From NCBI GenBank assembly GCA_009602725.1, contig WELB01000013.1:956362-1007836 (forward strand): 51,475 nucleotides of DNA, given 5' to 3'. Positions 1 through 12,621 of the stretch are shown here, in pieces. The first letter of the stretch is position 1; each line of letters starts with the position of its first letter. Origin of the DNA: Spirogloea muscicola (Eukaryota; Streptophyta; Zygnematophyceae; Spirogloeales; Spirogloeaceae). The translations under genes and the position numbers were made by a program. The notes beneath the pieces are model-generated. The model worked only from the letters and a program-made list of their open reading frames with translations. It searched no databases and was not told the DNA's origin.

Positions 1-1
1 G

Positions 2-1931
2 CTTGCGGCGCTGGCGGTGGCGGCGTCGGTGGCCGCCGTGACCGCCGCCGGCGGCGCCGCCGCTTGGGGCATCGACGGGCACGAGGTCGTCTGCAACGTC
101 GCCCAGGCAGGTGGCCCCTCCCCAGCCAGGAACCCCGCTTCGCGGCGGGCGCCCTGCCGCCTGGCCGCCTTCCCCGCCGCCTTTCCCGCCGCCACCGCCG
201 CAGGCGCTGCCATTGCCGAGGATAGTGTCGCCGTTAGCTGCGCCTGGTGACCCGGGGGCCGCGGGCGCCGCCATAGCGGCTCCTCGCGGCGGCTGACGGC
301 GAGCGGCGGCGGCGCCTCCGCGCAGGGCCTGCTGGGCGCCAGCGCCGCCGCGGGCGTGGAGCGCCTGCTGCCACCCTGGGCGCGCGGCTCACTGGCCGCC
401 GCCTGCCTCTGGGCGGACGACATCAAGTGGCAGTGGCAGTGGCACTGGACCGCGCCGCTGCACTTCGTCGACACGCCCGACTTCCTCTGCCGCTACGACT
501 ACGGTCGCGACTGCCACAACGACGCGCGCGAGCCCGGGATGTGCGCCGCGGGCGCCGTCGACAACTACACGGCGCAGATCGATGACGGCTGGGCGCCGCT
601 GCCGGCGGCCTCCGGAGCTCCGAGCTTGCGGACGGGCGTCGCTGCCGAGCTGCTGAGGACGGTCGTGCCCTTGGCCCCCACCGTCGCCGCGGCGGCCTTC
701 AACCTCACCGAGGCGCTCATGTTCCTCGCCCACATCGTCGGCGACATCCACCAGGTGCTCAATTAACGTACTTCTGCAGCACAGGTGATGCCGCCCGCCG
801 CTTGGATGACAATGAGTGTTAGTCACAGGTACTTACGAAAGGGCCATGCAGGCCGATGCTATGGCCCCTTGTGGCCTTGCTGCTATTCGTATTTTACTGC
901 GCCCCACAGCCGCTGCACGTGGGCTTCACCAGTGACCTTGGTGGGAACACAATTCACGTACGCTGGTTCAACCATGCGCACAACCTGCATCAGGTGATCG
1001 CATGGCTCCCTCGCTCATTACTGGTCCCTCGGTTGCTCATTGCTTGTCGCTTGTCGCTCGTCGTTCGTCGCTCGTTTCATATCTCTCGGCTCGAGCATAT
1101 ACAAATGCGCATTGCCACCTGACGCAAAAGGCGATTCGTCGCAGGATTGCATTTTCCTTTCCAAGAGCTTGACTGCCGTTGCAAGAAATATGCTAGCAGG
1201 GGAGGATGTGTAGTTGACGAGGCTTGCAAGTACTTGACGTGGCAGGTGTGGGATGACGAGATCATCATCCACGCTATCGTGACGAGGTACAAGTGGAGCC
1301 AGCGGGCCATGACGGATGCACTTCGGCGCCGTCTGGCGAGCACGTGGGCAGAGGATGCTCGGCAGTGGGCAACCTGCACTGGAAATCAGACCGCATGCCC
1401 GGATCAGTGAGCCTCACATCTTGTGCTGAATTCTTGGTTCTTATAGTAAGCAAGTTGTTGACTGGTAGTTTCAAGTGCTGTTTGAAGCATCGCTGACTTA
1501 CACTGTTGCTGATCACAGGTATGCCAGGGAGAGCATCAAGGCTGCTTGTCAATTTGCATACAGAGGCGCAACGCCTGGATCCCACCTTGGCGGTATTGTC
1601 TGGGCAAACCCTTCGTAATCTGCTGGCACTTTTCCTTTGCAAACTGCATACATATACTGGAGGAGCACGGCTTTCAGCAGGTGTTACAGTTCAGCTGTAG
1701 ATTCGTGCTATATTATACCCTTCTTAAGTGTTAAGTCACTCTCTTGGTCAATGTATGAGGTTATTGAGACTTCTAAGGTGGTTCAACCTTGACATCTTGC
1801 TGGTTGCAGAAGAGTACTTCAGTACGCGGCTGCCCATTGTGGAGCAACGCCTTGCAATGGCTGGCGTACGATTGGCCTCCATACTCAACAATATCTTCTC
1901 GTCGTCAATCAACATGGACAAATCCGCATGA
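2..1931 (+). CDS. S1/P1-type zinc nuclease (5' end outside window)
   Basis: Secreted zinc-dependent single-strand nuclease/3'-nucleotidase family. Exons read as 2-106, 326-754, 910-993, 1246-1406, 1519-1592 and 1810-1931; all phases close and give about 324 residues, near the family's usual 300. The first visible residues are a hydrophobic Ala/Leu/Val stretch ending AAA before WGIDGHEVV, which fits a signal peptide cut that exposes the N-terminal Trp that binds zinc in this family. Other expected zinc-site motifs are present: WADDIK, PLHFVDTPD, LAHIVGDIHQ joined to PLHVGFTSD, and NLHQ joined to VWDDEI. Cysteines typical of the fold are kept (CRYDYGRDCH, WATCTGNQTACPD). Intron 1 uses a GC donor (CAG|GCAGGT). 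The protein ends in NMDKSA and a TGA. The initiator ATG lies before base 1. I am sure of the family; substrate and location (secretory or vacuolar) are inferred. Confidence 0.93.
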
Positions 1932-1939
1932 CAACTTGG

Positions 1940-2165
1940 AGGCAGAGAGCGTGGAGTGGGCACGGTCGAAGGAGTCGGTTGTCAAGACATCCAGAATGAG
2001 GCTCGGTCCGCCAGCCAGTGGAGTGGCCAGGGGGTCAACCCGTCGTCTGGCGTGGAGACCGTCACCCTTGTGTTGATGAAGCGGCAATACCGAGGAGTTC
2101 TCTGCGGTCTCTGCGGCCACTGAAAAGCTTGCCTCCACGAGGATGCCATGCATGACTTCGTGGAA
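1940..2165 (-). mobile_element. RLE-type LINE family A fragment, degenerate
   Basis: The minus strand reads HGILVEASFSVAAET, DGLHARR and ILDVLTTDSFD in nearly one frame, matching the restriction-like-endonuclease core seen at 20.4-20.7 kb (GILVEAGFSVAAEN, DGLHARR). It directly follows the S1/P1 stop codon and overlaps what would be the 3' UTR. It is a short relic with no intact ORF. Confidence 0.7.
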
Positions 2166-2197
2166 GAAGTGCTCGTAGAGCTCGTAGAGGAGAGGGG

Positions 2198-2239
2198 CTT
2201 AGGGTTAGAGTTTAGGGTTTAGGGGTTTAGGGTTTAGGG
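2198..2239 (+). repeat. Interstitial telomeric repeat (TTTAGGG-like)
   Basis: Several contiguous or nearly contiguous TTTAGGG units with small length changes. This is the plant-type telomere repeat, here internal and between two retrotransposon fragments. Similar tracts lie at about 39626-39725 and, as CCCTAAA, at about 9140 and 40850. Confidence 0.85.
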
Positions 2240-2240
2240 C

Positions 2241-2485
2241 TGGGAAAGGCGAGCCCAACAAGAATGAGTCTCTTGTGGAATCAAATTGGAAGAGCTTTCT
2301 TTTACCAGTTTTGGGTGGCTGTTCACAGCCCTTGCCCCGTTTTCTTTTTAGCTGAAAGAGCTGTTCCTTTGGGAGAGCCACATACTTTTGGGCTGGCCAG
2401 TCTGTCTACCGCCCCTGCCTTATATTGGAAGAGCCTTGGGCCGTATTCACTCATTTTGGGCTTGCAGGGGAATTCACGTGTATTT
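2241..2485 (+). mobile_element. Degenerate 3'-end stem-loop modules of LINE family A
   Basis: At least three decayed copies of the family's 3'-terminal module lie in series, each with a GGGCTGG-like or GTGGCTG-TTCACAGCC-like stem followed by an (A/G)GAGC(C/T) box and a pyrimidine run. No coding part is retained. Confidence 0.6.
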
Positions 2486-2489
2486 GAAA

Positions 2490-3640
2490 CAAACGGAAGG
2501 CCAGATGGCCAAGTACAAAGGCAAGCATATCGCGTACATAGCCTGTAGACGATTGACCCGCTCAATAACCACGGGTCAATACGTAGAGGTCGCTATCAAC
2601 GCCTGAATACTAGATGGCAGATACAAAGCCCTCCTGCTACCAAGTAGAGCTCGCCCAGCTTTCTGGTGCGCAGCATTAGCCTGAGCACGCTGCAAACAGG
2701 CCGAAACTCGTCATTGCAAGAACGACAGATATGCAGCTGGCAAGCCCATCTCAGCCGGAAACACATCTGCACGTCGGGCGTAGCCTAGAGTGGCAAGATT
2801 CTGGAGAGTGTGGAAACGAGGACCTAAACAGCCAAAGTCGACTGCCGCTGGCAGGAGCTGATCGCATTGGGGATAACCGGAATAGTGCTGCAGCTTTCTT
2901 TGTTCTGCACTGCCTACTGCGTGGCCAGCGATGTGCATCGATGCTGGATCGATGCTGGCCTCCGTAACAACAAAATGGACCAAGGCCCGTTGCCCTCCAC
3001 CAGGTTGCACGCCCACAATGTCAAGTGTGCCGCGATGATGACGGCCCTGGGCATCCGTGGTGATAGGCATGATGTTGCTCACTTCCACGACCACACGGTA
3101 CCCGGCGTCGCGCATCAAAGCCGCCAGGGCATCGCGGAGGTTGTGGATGCCCACCACTTCTGGTCCAGTGGAGCATCGCAGCATGTGAGTGGCGATCTCA
3201 GCACCCTCTGCACGGAAGCCACACTCACACTGGCGTACCCCAATGAGGTGGGAGGCCGAGGAAGAGTTGAAGCAACGTCCGAAAGGCCTCGGAGCTGAAG
3301 CTGAAGGCGTTGGCAACGGCGTGTGATGTGATCCAGGCGGTGGCACCAGGTGTGGCGAGAGAAGTAAGTCTTGCCAGGCTCCTTGGACTGTTCTGGATCT
3401 GTGGCAGCCTCCTCAACCTTCTGCGCCACTCATCTTCCACTGCCGTAACCGGTCTGGATTGTGCCCCTCTATCAGAAGCTTGGGCGAGGGCGGAGAATGG
3501 CGTGAGTAGGGGTTGTACAGAGGGAAAAGAGCTGATTGCCGAGTCGCGGATGCTTCTCAGATCCGCTTGGAAGGGGAAGCAGCCTTCCTCCACATTGCGT
3601 ACGGGGTCGTGGAGGTGAGGGAAGCGCATGGGAAGCAGAG
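2490..3640 (-). mobile_element. RLE-type LINE family B, C-terminal part and 3' end
   Basis: Longest copy of the second retrotransposon family. Reading down from 3640, one frame carries the linker upstream of the zinc knuckle (FQADLRSI, AFRTLLQLFLG). After a frameshift near 3230-3340 comes the knuckle GVRQCECGFRAEGAEIATHM followed by LRC. The endonuclease core then reads GIHNLRD, RRGTLDIV-like and FVVTEA, and the tail QRKLQHYSGYP and GPRFHTLQNLATLGYARRADV. Beyond the stop near 2711 the 3' UTR contains the TTGACCCG stem-loop at 2553-2579. RLE elements of the R2/CRE/NeSL type have one ORF with RT, CCHC and RLE domains; only the C-terminal third is here, as expected of a 5'-truncated insertion. 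It is non-functional as read. Confidence 0.75.
2553..2579. other. Perfect 8-bp stem-loop in LINE family B 3' end
   Basis: TTGACCCG, an 11-nt loop, then CGGGTCAA. The same stem recurs at about 22865-22891, and as decayed or substituted versions at about 19657-19683 and 49273-49300. In the 19.66-kb copy both outer bases have changed (T:A to C:G), keeping the outer pair, although an inner mismatch has appeared. Confidence 0.75.
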
Positions 3641-3963
3641 AGGCGATCTGGTGCCAGCAGCCCAGGAAGGCTGCTTGCGCCGTCTGCTCCAGCGACCGGC
3701 TACTCTGATTTGCAACTACTGACTAGAGGTTACTGAGAGTTTATTTGCTGCCGTCTCAGCACTTAGTACCTTGCTTTCTGCACCATCCGGCTCCTTCAGA
3801 CCTTGTCCATCCCTTCGGGCTGGCCTCTCACAGCCACCAGTCAATAGACCGCGCTTTCTCCAACGACCGGCAGCCAAGGCCGCCCATGCGAGTGGGAAGT
3901 CAGAGCGACGTCTATCCGTCTGCTAGCTATTTTGATTTGCATCGACTGACTCGAGGTTACTGA
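3641..3963 (+). mobile_element. Two chained 3' tails of LINE family A (subfamily ending LLTRGY)
   Basis: Two successive 5'-truncated tails. The first ends GYSDLQLLTRGY plus stop at 3736 and is followed by a 3' UTR with GGGCTGGCCTCTCACAGCC at about 3818. The second begins directly after that module (CGCGCTTTCTCC) and ends SYFDLHRLTRGY plus stop at 3963. Head-to-tail order without spacer suggests insertion of one element behind another. Confidence 0.65.
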
Positions 3964-4512
3964 GAGTCCCCTTGCTGCCCCTTGCCCCTTGCTGCGTTCA
4001 CGGGGCCTTCGGCAGTGGCTGGTTGGATCTCCTCCAGCGGCTTGCCCGGCAGGCCATCGAGCCGAGTTGGGACGAGTTCGTACCCCTGGCCGTGGATGTG
4101 CACGGGGCTCTCGGGTCCCAGTGGCTCGACCTGCTGGCCGAGCTTGCGCGACGCGCTGTGTCCCGCAGGCGAGGTGAGCAGGCTGACTTCAACGCCGCTG
4201 GCTCATTGGCCCAAGTCTATCGCATGCGACTAGCCGTATCCCTTCAGCGGGCCATGGCCCACGCTTTGCACCTGCGTGCTGGCCGTGCTCTCGCTGCTGC
4301 CTCTGGCTTTCTTCAGGGCGATTGTTTTCCGCCAGCTAGTCTGTCGGATTTGTGGCTCCTCACTCGTTGTTATTGAGTGATTCATCCTTCCCTAGTTTAG
4401 AGCTAGCGCCTCTGGCCCCTACGTAGTTTGGCCCCTTCGAACCTTTTCAATTCTTTTTGGGCTGGCTCACAGTCCTTGCCCCCATTGGGAGAGCCACTTC
4501 TTCTATGGCCGA
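3964..4512 (+). mobile_element. LINE family A RLE C-terminal tail plus 3' module
   Basis: An open frame to 4376 holds the post-catalytic RLE tail: FVPLAVDVHGALGSQWLDLL, AGSLAQVYRMRLAVSLQRAM, LRAGRALAAASGF and SDLWLLTRCY plus stop. The 3' UTR ends in GGGCTGGCTCACAGTCC, then CCCCCATTGGGAGAGCCACTTCTTC. The upstream catalytic half and RT are missing. Confidence 0.75.
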
Positions 4513-4835
4513 GCAATTTCTTCTTATCTTTCTTGCAGAGGTCCCTTGAATTTGCCGTCCACCTGCGGGCAGGCCGCGCCTTGGCTGCAGCCTCCGGGTA
4601 TCTTGCTTCTTGGTGGCTCGAGCTGCTCAACCGGCTCTCACGTCACGCCATCGTCCGCCGCTTCCATGGGGAGCCGGTGGACTTCCATGCAGCCGGGTCG
4701 CTAGCGCAGGTGTACCGCATGCGCTTGGCCGTCTCGCTGCAGAGGTCTATGGCCCGCGCGCTGCACCTGCGTGCTGGCAGAGCCCTCGCTGCTGCCTCTG
4801 GCTCTGGCCAGGGAGAAAGCGCGCGGAGCGCATGA
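4513..4835 (+). mobile_element. LINE family A2 tail (SHGEPVDF subfamily)
   Basis: It begins right behind the 3' terminus of the preceding module and carries VHLRAGRALAAASG, then WWLELLNRLSRHAIVRRFHG, EPVDFHAAGSLAQVYRMRLA and ALHLRAGRALAAASGSGQGE. The duplicated LRAGRALAAASG segment means two tails are joined. It is closest to the minus-strand copy at 20.1-20.3 kb. Confidence 0.7.
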
Positions 4836-4979
4836 CATGACAGGGAGGCAATTTCAATTTCAAGCCAACACAGTGTTCAGGCAGAGCCTTGTGCAAAGTA
4901 AACAAGGCTACATAATACGGAGACCTACACTGAGGTGCCCAAGGTGACGTTAGTACCGAGACGGGACCCGCTTCCAGGA
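4836..4979. repeat. Dispersed repeat with inverted copy at about 24.49-24.59 kb
   Basis: The stretch containing CAGTGTTCAGGCAG, AACAAGGCTACATAA and GGAGACCTACACTGAGGTGCC is matched as reverse complement at about 24488-24592 (GGTCTCCGTGTTATGTAGCC, GCTTGAACACTG). No coding content is seen. Confidence 0.6.
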
Positions 4980-5335
4980 ACCCAGTTTCTCTGATGCTGC
5001 TTAGCAGGGGTTACTGAATGCTTCGTCGCTGCTAAGTGTTTTTTGTGCTTGTGTTTTTTAGTGCTTTCCCTGGCCCCTTCTCGTCTTTTGTTCATTCTTT
5101 TTTGGGCTGGCTTTTTCCAGCCCCTATCCTCAACGGCCGAGCCCTTCTTCTTGCGCCATCAGACCCTGTCCGGCTGCTTAGCAGGGGTTACTGAGTGCTT
5201 CGTAGCTGCGTAGTTTCTGATTGTGCTGTTTTCCTTAGTGCTTCCCCTGGCCCCTTCTCGTCCTTTGTTCGTTCTTTTTTGGGCTGGCTTCTTCCAGCCC
5301 CTATCCTCAATGGGCGAGCCCTTCTTCTTTTCAGA
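4980..5335 (+). mobile_element. Two tandem LINE A2 3' ends with stem-loops
   Basis: Two near-identical units, each from CTGCTTAGCAGGGGTTACTGA (encoding LLSRGY and stop) through a pyrimidine-rich 3' UTR to a stem-loop, GGGCTGG-CTTTTT-CCAGCCC at 5104-5123 and GGGCTGG-CTTCTT-CCAGCCC at 5281-5300. Each then runs into CTATCCTCAA-GGGCGAGCCCTTCTTCTT. They represent only about 170 bp of element each. Confidence 0.75.
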
Positions 5336-5439
5336 GAGAATGGCGCGCCTTAGAGAAGATAGCCTTTGTTTGTTTAAAATACACGAAATAATCCCTACAG
5401 AAGAGGGGCTGGCTTTCCGGCCTTCGATTGTTCTAAATA

Positions 5440-5576
5440 CACGAAACGTTCTCAGACCTTGTCCATTCCTTTGGGCTGGCCTCTCATAGCTGCACAAAGT
5501 GAAACAAGCACAAAAAGAAGCAGCTACGAAGCACTTAGTAACCCCTGCTAAGCAGCCTTAGTCCAGAGAAACTGGG
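5440..5576 (-). mobile_element. Inverted LINE A2 3'-end fragment abutting an A1 module
   Basis: 5519-5556 is the reverse complement of 5171-5207 (LLSRGY-stop region). It is joined to a GGGCTGGCCTCTCATAGC module on the plus strand at about 5475, so two oppositely oriented relics meet here. Confidence 0.55.
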
Positions 5577-6190
5577 CTTATAAGCGCTGAAATAAACGGG
5601 CAGGCCGGAGCGAGGAGAAGGGGTCCCTCCGCTTCACACTGGCGCCAGTCTTGCCGACGTGGAGGGCTGGTTCGCGTGGAGCACCTTCCGCACGAGCGAA
5701 AAGCCAGCGTGGCCTGGGGCTTGCCTCAACTCCCGTGATCCCGAGTGGAGGACCCGGGCACGCCACGTGGCACGGGCAACTGTCTCTGGCCTCCCCGGGA
5801 CTTGCTGCTTCCCATCGCTGTGCCGCGTTTGGCGAACGCGGCGGCGGCGGCGGCGGGGACGGCGGCGGCGGCGGAGACGGCGGCGGCGACGGCGGCGGCG
5901 GCGGCGGCTGTTGAGAAGTCCGTCCAGGCGCTGCTGCTGTGCTTCGCTGAGGAAAGAGGGCATCGCCATCCCGAGTCGGCGGCGGCGGCGGCGGTGGCGG
6001 CGGCGCCGCCGGCGAGCTGCCATGCTCGGCGTCCGGCAGGGGATGGCCGCTGCGAGGCTGGCGACCCCGGATCCTCGGCCGGGCCTGCCGCGGCCGGCGG
6101 CGGGCACCGCCTCCCGAGGCGCCGGGCTGGCGGCCCGATGCACTGTACCATGGCGGCAAGCGAGCGCGCCGCACGTCGGCTTTAAGTCCC
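5577..6190. repeat. GC-rich region with (CGG)n/(GGC)n low complexity
   Basis: Long imperfect CGG/GGC runs at 5838-5910 and 5975-6015 create overlapping Arg-, Gly-, Ala- or Pro-rich ORFs in all six frames; none resembles a protein. It may be a promoter or 5' UTR of the plus-strand hydrolase gene downstream, but no start site is evident. Confidence 0.5.
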
Positions 6191-7110
6191 CCGTAAGCTC
6201 TCTGGATATTATCGTTGATTATCTCGCTTAATTGGTCGCTCCTGAACGAGTGGAAGGCAGGGCTTGGCCACAATCCGCCTCATTAGCCCTTCAAATCGAG
6301 GCACTGAAAAAAGGACTCAGTGAGCTGGAGGATCCCTGACTCAAACCTGCACCTGAGCAATGGACCGCTCTGTTCAGACGCGTCAGGTCCGCGAGCCACT
6401 GCCGTCGTCGTCACGAGAGGTGCGGCGTCGGCTGGCGTTCGGAAGACCAGGGCAGGGTGACCGACGCGGCGCGCTCTCTAAGCCCTTGGCGGAGGCGACT
6501 CTGACCGACGTGAGGCCTGTTCGTGAGCCACCAGCCAGGCCATTGCCGCGGCCACCAAGGGCCCTGGTAAGCCCTCCGGAGCTGGGATCCCGTTTGCAGC
6601 CGCTTGGAGTTCCTCCTATGCAGCCATTGATGACCTTTCACTTTGCACGGATCTGCTGCCGACCCTTTTGCTTCGCTGTGACTATCAAGATCACGCAGAT
6701 AGAGAATACCAGAGCAATCGTGGTGTCATTGTCGGTTTTATTTTCCAGTCTCATGTGTAGTTTCTTCAGTTTGCCACGGCAGAGGCTCACGAGTGGCCAT
6801 GCACTGCGTGCAGGCTTACGAGCTTGTCCAGGGGCCGCTGGTACGTTGAGACAGGGCAGAGCCACTCTTGTCAGCTCACCTCCTGCTCAAGCGAAATTTA
6901 GTCCTGCATTGTCATGATTGGTTGTGATACAGCAGTGGGGCTCACGAAGACCTCACACTGTCTTTCTGGTGCGGAGGCCTCTGCTGGGGCTCCTCTGCTT
7001 TTGCTCTCTTGTTGAGAAGGCAGCCACCATTTGAGCGTGCTCTGCCTTATATGGTACTTAAGTTTACCTGTCAATGGGGACTTTGCTGTGGGCGAATGAT
7101 TGCCGTGCAG
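6191..7110 (+). other. Probable 5' region of the hydrolase gene, unassigned
   Basis: Plant relatives of the downstream hydrolase have an N-terminal extension before the first recognised exon, so upstream exons should lie here. An ORF starting at 6360 (MDRSVQTRQVREPLP) is open to 6917 but has no recognisable similarity. No transcription signal could be fixed. Confidence 0.3.
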
Positions 7111-8553
7111 GTGAGGTGGACGGAGGTGAGGGACAGAACCCTTCCACCGCCGCCGACAGCTGTGCTGCTGCACGGCATCCTTGGGAGCCGCAAGAATTGG
7201 GGCAAGTGCCCTGCCATCAAACCCGCGACAGTCTACAATTTGGTTAACAAGACTTTCGTGATCCATAGTGTTGGAACACTTTCTTCCTTCTTCTTTCTTC
7301 TTTCTTCTGGAGGACTTTACTTTCACATGCAATGCGGTTCCTCCAGCTTGGGTAAATGGGATCTCAGACCTGCATTGTGCAAAGTGATGTTTCGAGCAGT
7401 TGGCTGATTGTCGTCTTGCTTGTGTCAGTCTCCTTCGCCAAGCGATTGGCTCAGGCATTTCCAACCTGGCAGGTACTACTCTGGCTTGCTTGAAGCTTCT
7501 CTTTGGATGGGTGACACCTGATTGCAGGATAGATGTGATACTACAATCGTAGCAGGCTATGCACAACAGGCTGCACTTTACTCAAGATCGTAAGTCAACA
7601 AGATCTGCAACTATCCACGATGACAGGCTGACACAAGCAGAGTGAGAATCACCACTGACAACCAATATGAGCTGTCACAGTTCTTGCTATGCGATCTGAG
7701 GTGCCACGGCGACTCCACCTTGCTGCAGAAGGCAGGCCCTCATGGTGTTGCATCTGCTGCCTCCGACGTACTCCAGCTGGTCAGTCCCAAGTCAAGCAAC
7801 ATAGAGTGGTATACCTTTACTAGCTTAGCCTATTCAACATTCTTGTGCTGAGCAAGCCCATGGCTCAACTCTCCTGCCTGCAAGACAAATACTTCTAGAT
7901 TGTTTGCAAGCCACCCCTTTGCATGGACGGAAGCTGCAGCTGTCAGCATGATCCACAGCTGCAGAAGCCAGCTTTGCAAAGCTACCACTTTGCTGTATCT
8001 CTGCAGATGGGTCAGCTAAGGATAACTCCCAGGGTCCTCATTGGGCATAGCTTTGGTGGCAAAGGTAGGTGTCTGTGCTGACTTGGCTCAGGTGCTGAGT
8101 CAGGCATTGCTATGCTGAGCTGCGTCCGTTGACAAGTTGTTTTTGCGCGTAGATTTTCGCCAGTGTGCTTTTCAGGAGCCCTTCAGAATCGTCTGTTTTT
8201 GCACTACCAGAATTTCACTGTCTCTGTGTTAAGCAAGCCTGGGCATCTTCTCGGGTTGCCGGGAGACAGCAACAAGTTACTCAAGCATGCGTGTGTTTTC
8301 TCTGGCAGTGGCCCTGAGTATGATTGACCAAGCAGCAAAGCCACTGGCAAGACCCATCCAAGTAATTTCGACTGGACAGGGATGCTCAAACGTTGTGCAT
8401 GGAAAGGCTTGGACTTGGGCTCTTGACTTACCACTTGGCATTGACCCACTTTTCACAGTGCAATGGAGTTGCAGCTTATTGAGCCCGGCAAGATCTGCGA
8501 GCCTCGTCCCACTTGTATGCACGCCACGTTGTATCCACCCGCAGGTTTGGGTG
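7111..8553 (+). CDS. ABHD11-like alpha/beta hydrolase, apparently 3'-truncated
   Basis: Exons with closing phases: 7111-7201, 7429-7472, 7681-7779, 8007-8064, 8309-8361, and the start of another at 8545. They encode PPTAVLLHGILGSRKNW (oxyanion HG motif), FAKRLAQAFPTWQ, FLLCDLRCHGDS, GPHGVASAASDVLQL, GQLRITPRVLIGHSFGGK (GxSxG nucleophile elbow) and VALSMIDQAAKPLARPIQ. This is the plant/algal organellar esterase-lipase group related to human ABHD11. The next exon starts VWV, as relatives do, but then runs into retrotransposon sequence; the catalytic Asp and His region is not found. The intron after 7201 has a GC donor (GG|GCAAGT). N-terminal exons are not identified. The gene is probably disrupted, though a long intron to an unseen exon is possible. 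Confidence 0.8.
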
Positions 8554-8554
8554 T

Positions 8555-9113
8555 TCGCAGCTTCGTGGAGGGGCAGCTGCGAGCCCGCCTCGAGGAGCAC
8601 CTCCAGCCTGCGGCCCGGCTCCCCGAGCTGCAGGATATGCAGCTGCCTCTGGCCATGTTGACCAAGGCCATTGCGCAGAGTCCCCAGTATCTGACGCGGG
8701 CTACCCCGCCGTCCCCAGGGGCGCTGGCGGCGTACGCGGATTTCGACGCAGGCATGGTGACGAGCCTGGCGGCCCTGGTCCGCCACCAGGGCTTCCCCCA
8801 GTCGCCTGCCGCTTTTCATCAGGCGACGCTACCCCTCAGTCACAGCGGTCCCGGTTTGCGCCCGCTCGTCCGTTCCTGCCGTGCGGCGTACCTCGGCAGC
8901 TGGGCGCAGACAGCCGCCTCCGTGGCCCAGCGCTTCTTGGTCCACGGCCGGCGTGCGCTGGAGCAGGCGGTGGTGGAGGTAGAAACAGGTGTGCTGCCTT
9001 TCCAGGCGTCGCTACGCTCCGCCCACCAGGAGCTGCTCGCGGCGCACCCGGACCTGGAAGGCCAGGCGGTCTCCTTTGCGCATCTCGCGCACACCGCCGA
9101 CCTGCGCTAGGAC
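8555..9113 (+). mobile_element. LINE family A, RT-to-knuckle linker fragment
   Basis: An open frame to 9110 reads SFVEGQLRARLEEHLQP, PELQDMQLPLAMLTKAIAQS, GLRPLVRSCRAAYLGSWAQT, VHGRRALEQAVVEVETG, FQASLRSAHQELLAAHPDL and VSFAHLAHTADLR. The latter half equals the minus-strand copy at 20.95-21.2 kb. It stops before the zinc knuckle, so it lacks both ends. It begins inside or next to the last visible hydrolase exon. Confidence 0.75.
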
Positions 9114-9942
9114 TTGGCGCCTGGAGTTCCGCTAGATCGTCAACCCTAAACCCTCGACCGAGGTGGGAGGTTGTACCGCCGGTGGAGGAGGGCTAGGACA
9201 AGCACTGGGTGTCAAGCTCTACTGCTCAGCCGATCCGCAGCTCGTCGCTTTTGGCATTGCCGGCTCGCTGTAAGAATTATGGCTGCATCGCATTATGTGG
9301 GGACAGCCACTGACCCTCAGCAGAGTCACTGTCTTTTGGGAGTGCCTCGGGGTGAAATTTCCGCTGCGATCTGCGCGCATGTGCGCTGTGCGCGCTGTCA
9401 TTCCACTGTAACAATGTTCTCTCTGAGATTCCCTATATTCGAACCATTACAGGATGTCCTGACCCTAACTGTGTACAGGGATTAGTATATTACAGTCATA
9501 AGTTAGTTTGCTACTTTTGTAAACTCCTCAATTTCGCGGAGATGAGGAGAAAGAAGCAGCATCAGAGAAATATTCAAGTAAGAGCATGTATTAAGAAACT
9601 TATGTAAACTCATTTTCATATAAGTCAACATTTCTAGAACTCTTGAGTACACGAATATACTGAGAGGCTCCACATCCGGAGATTTCTCCACAGAAAAACA
9701 ACTAGAACAACTAATCAGAGGAAGACGACTTCTTGAACCAAAATTGCTTTGGAAGCGTTGAGCAAGTTCATCTTGCAATGTTGTGAATATGAGTGTGGAA
9801 TACTGGCCAGAATGACCAGCCCTGGCTAATGACATAAGTGGTGTTGGCAATTTAAGTGAATGTGATACACTTCTTATGCTTATGCCTGTCCTCCACGCGG
9901 TAAGAACAGTGCATGTAAGAAGCCTACTCTACATGAGATGCT
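9114..9942. other. Intergenic, no gene recognised
   Basis: A CCCTAAACCCT motif lies at about 9140. From about 9480 the sequence is AT-richer than its surroundings. Short ORFs lack similarity. The right edge is the 3' end of the minus-strand orphan-family gene. Confidence 0.5.
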
Positions 9943-12510
<2,568 letters not shown>

Positions 12511-12587
12511 GGCCGCTGAAAATGCGGGCCGCCCTGCCGGGCCGCGGCGCCGCCGCCTCGGGCGAAGACTCCGCGCCGACAAGCGTC

Positions 12588-12621
<34 letters not shown>

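Noticed and set aside
2198-2239. True chromosome end
   Set aside because: The tract is short and degenerate, and coding or repeat sequence continues on both sides.
5578-6273. Six overlapping Arg/Gly/Ala-rich ORFs up to 231 codons
   Set aside because: They result from CGG/GGC runs and high GC; no frame shows conserved motifs or splice-consistent exons.
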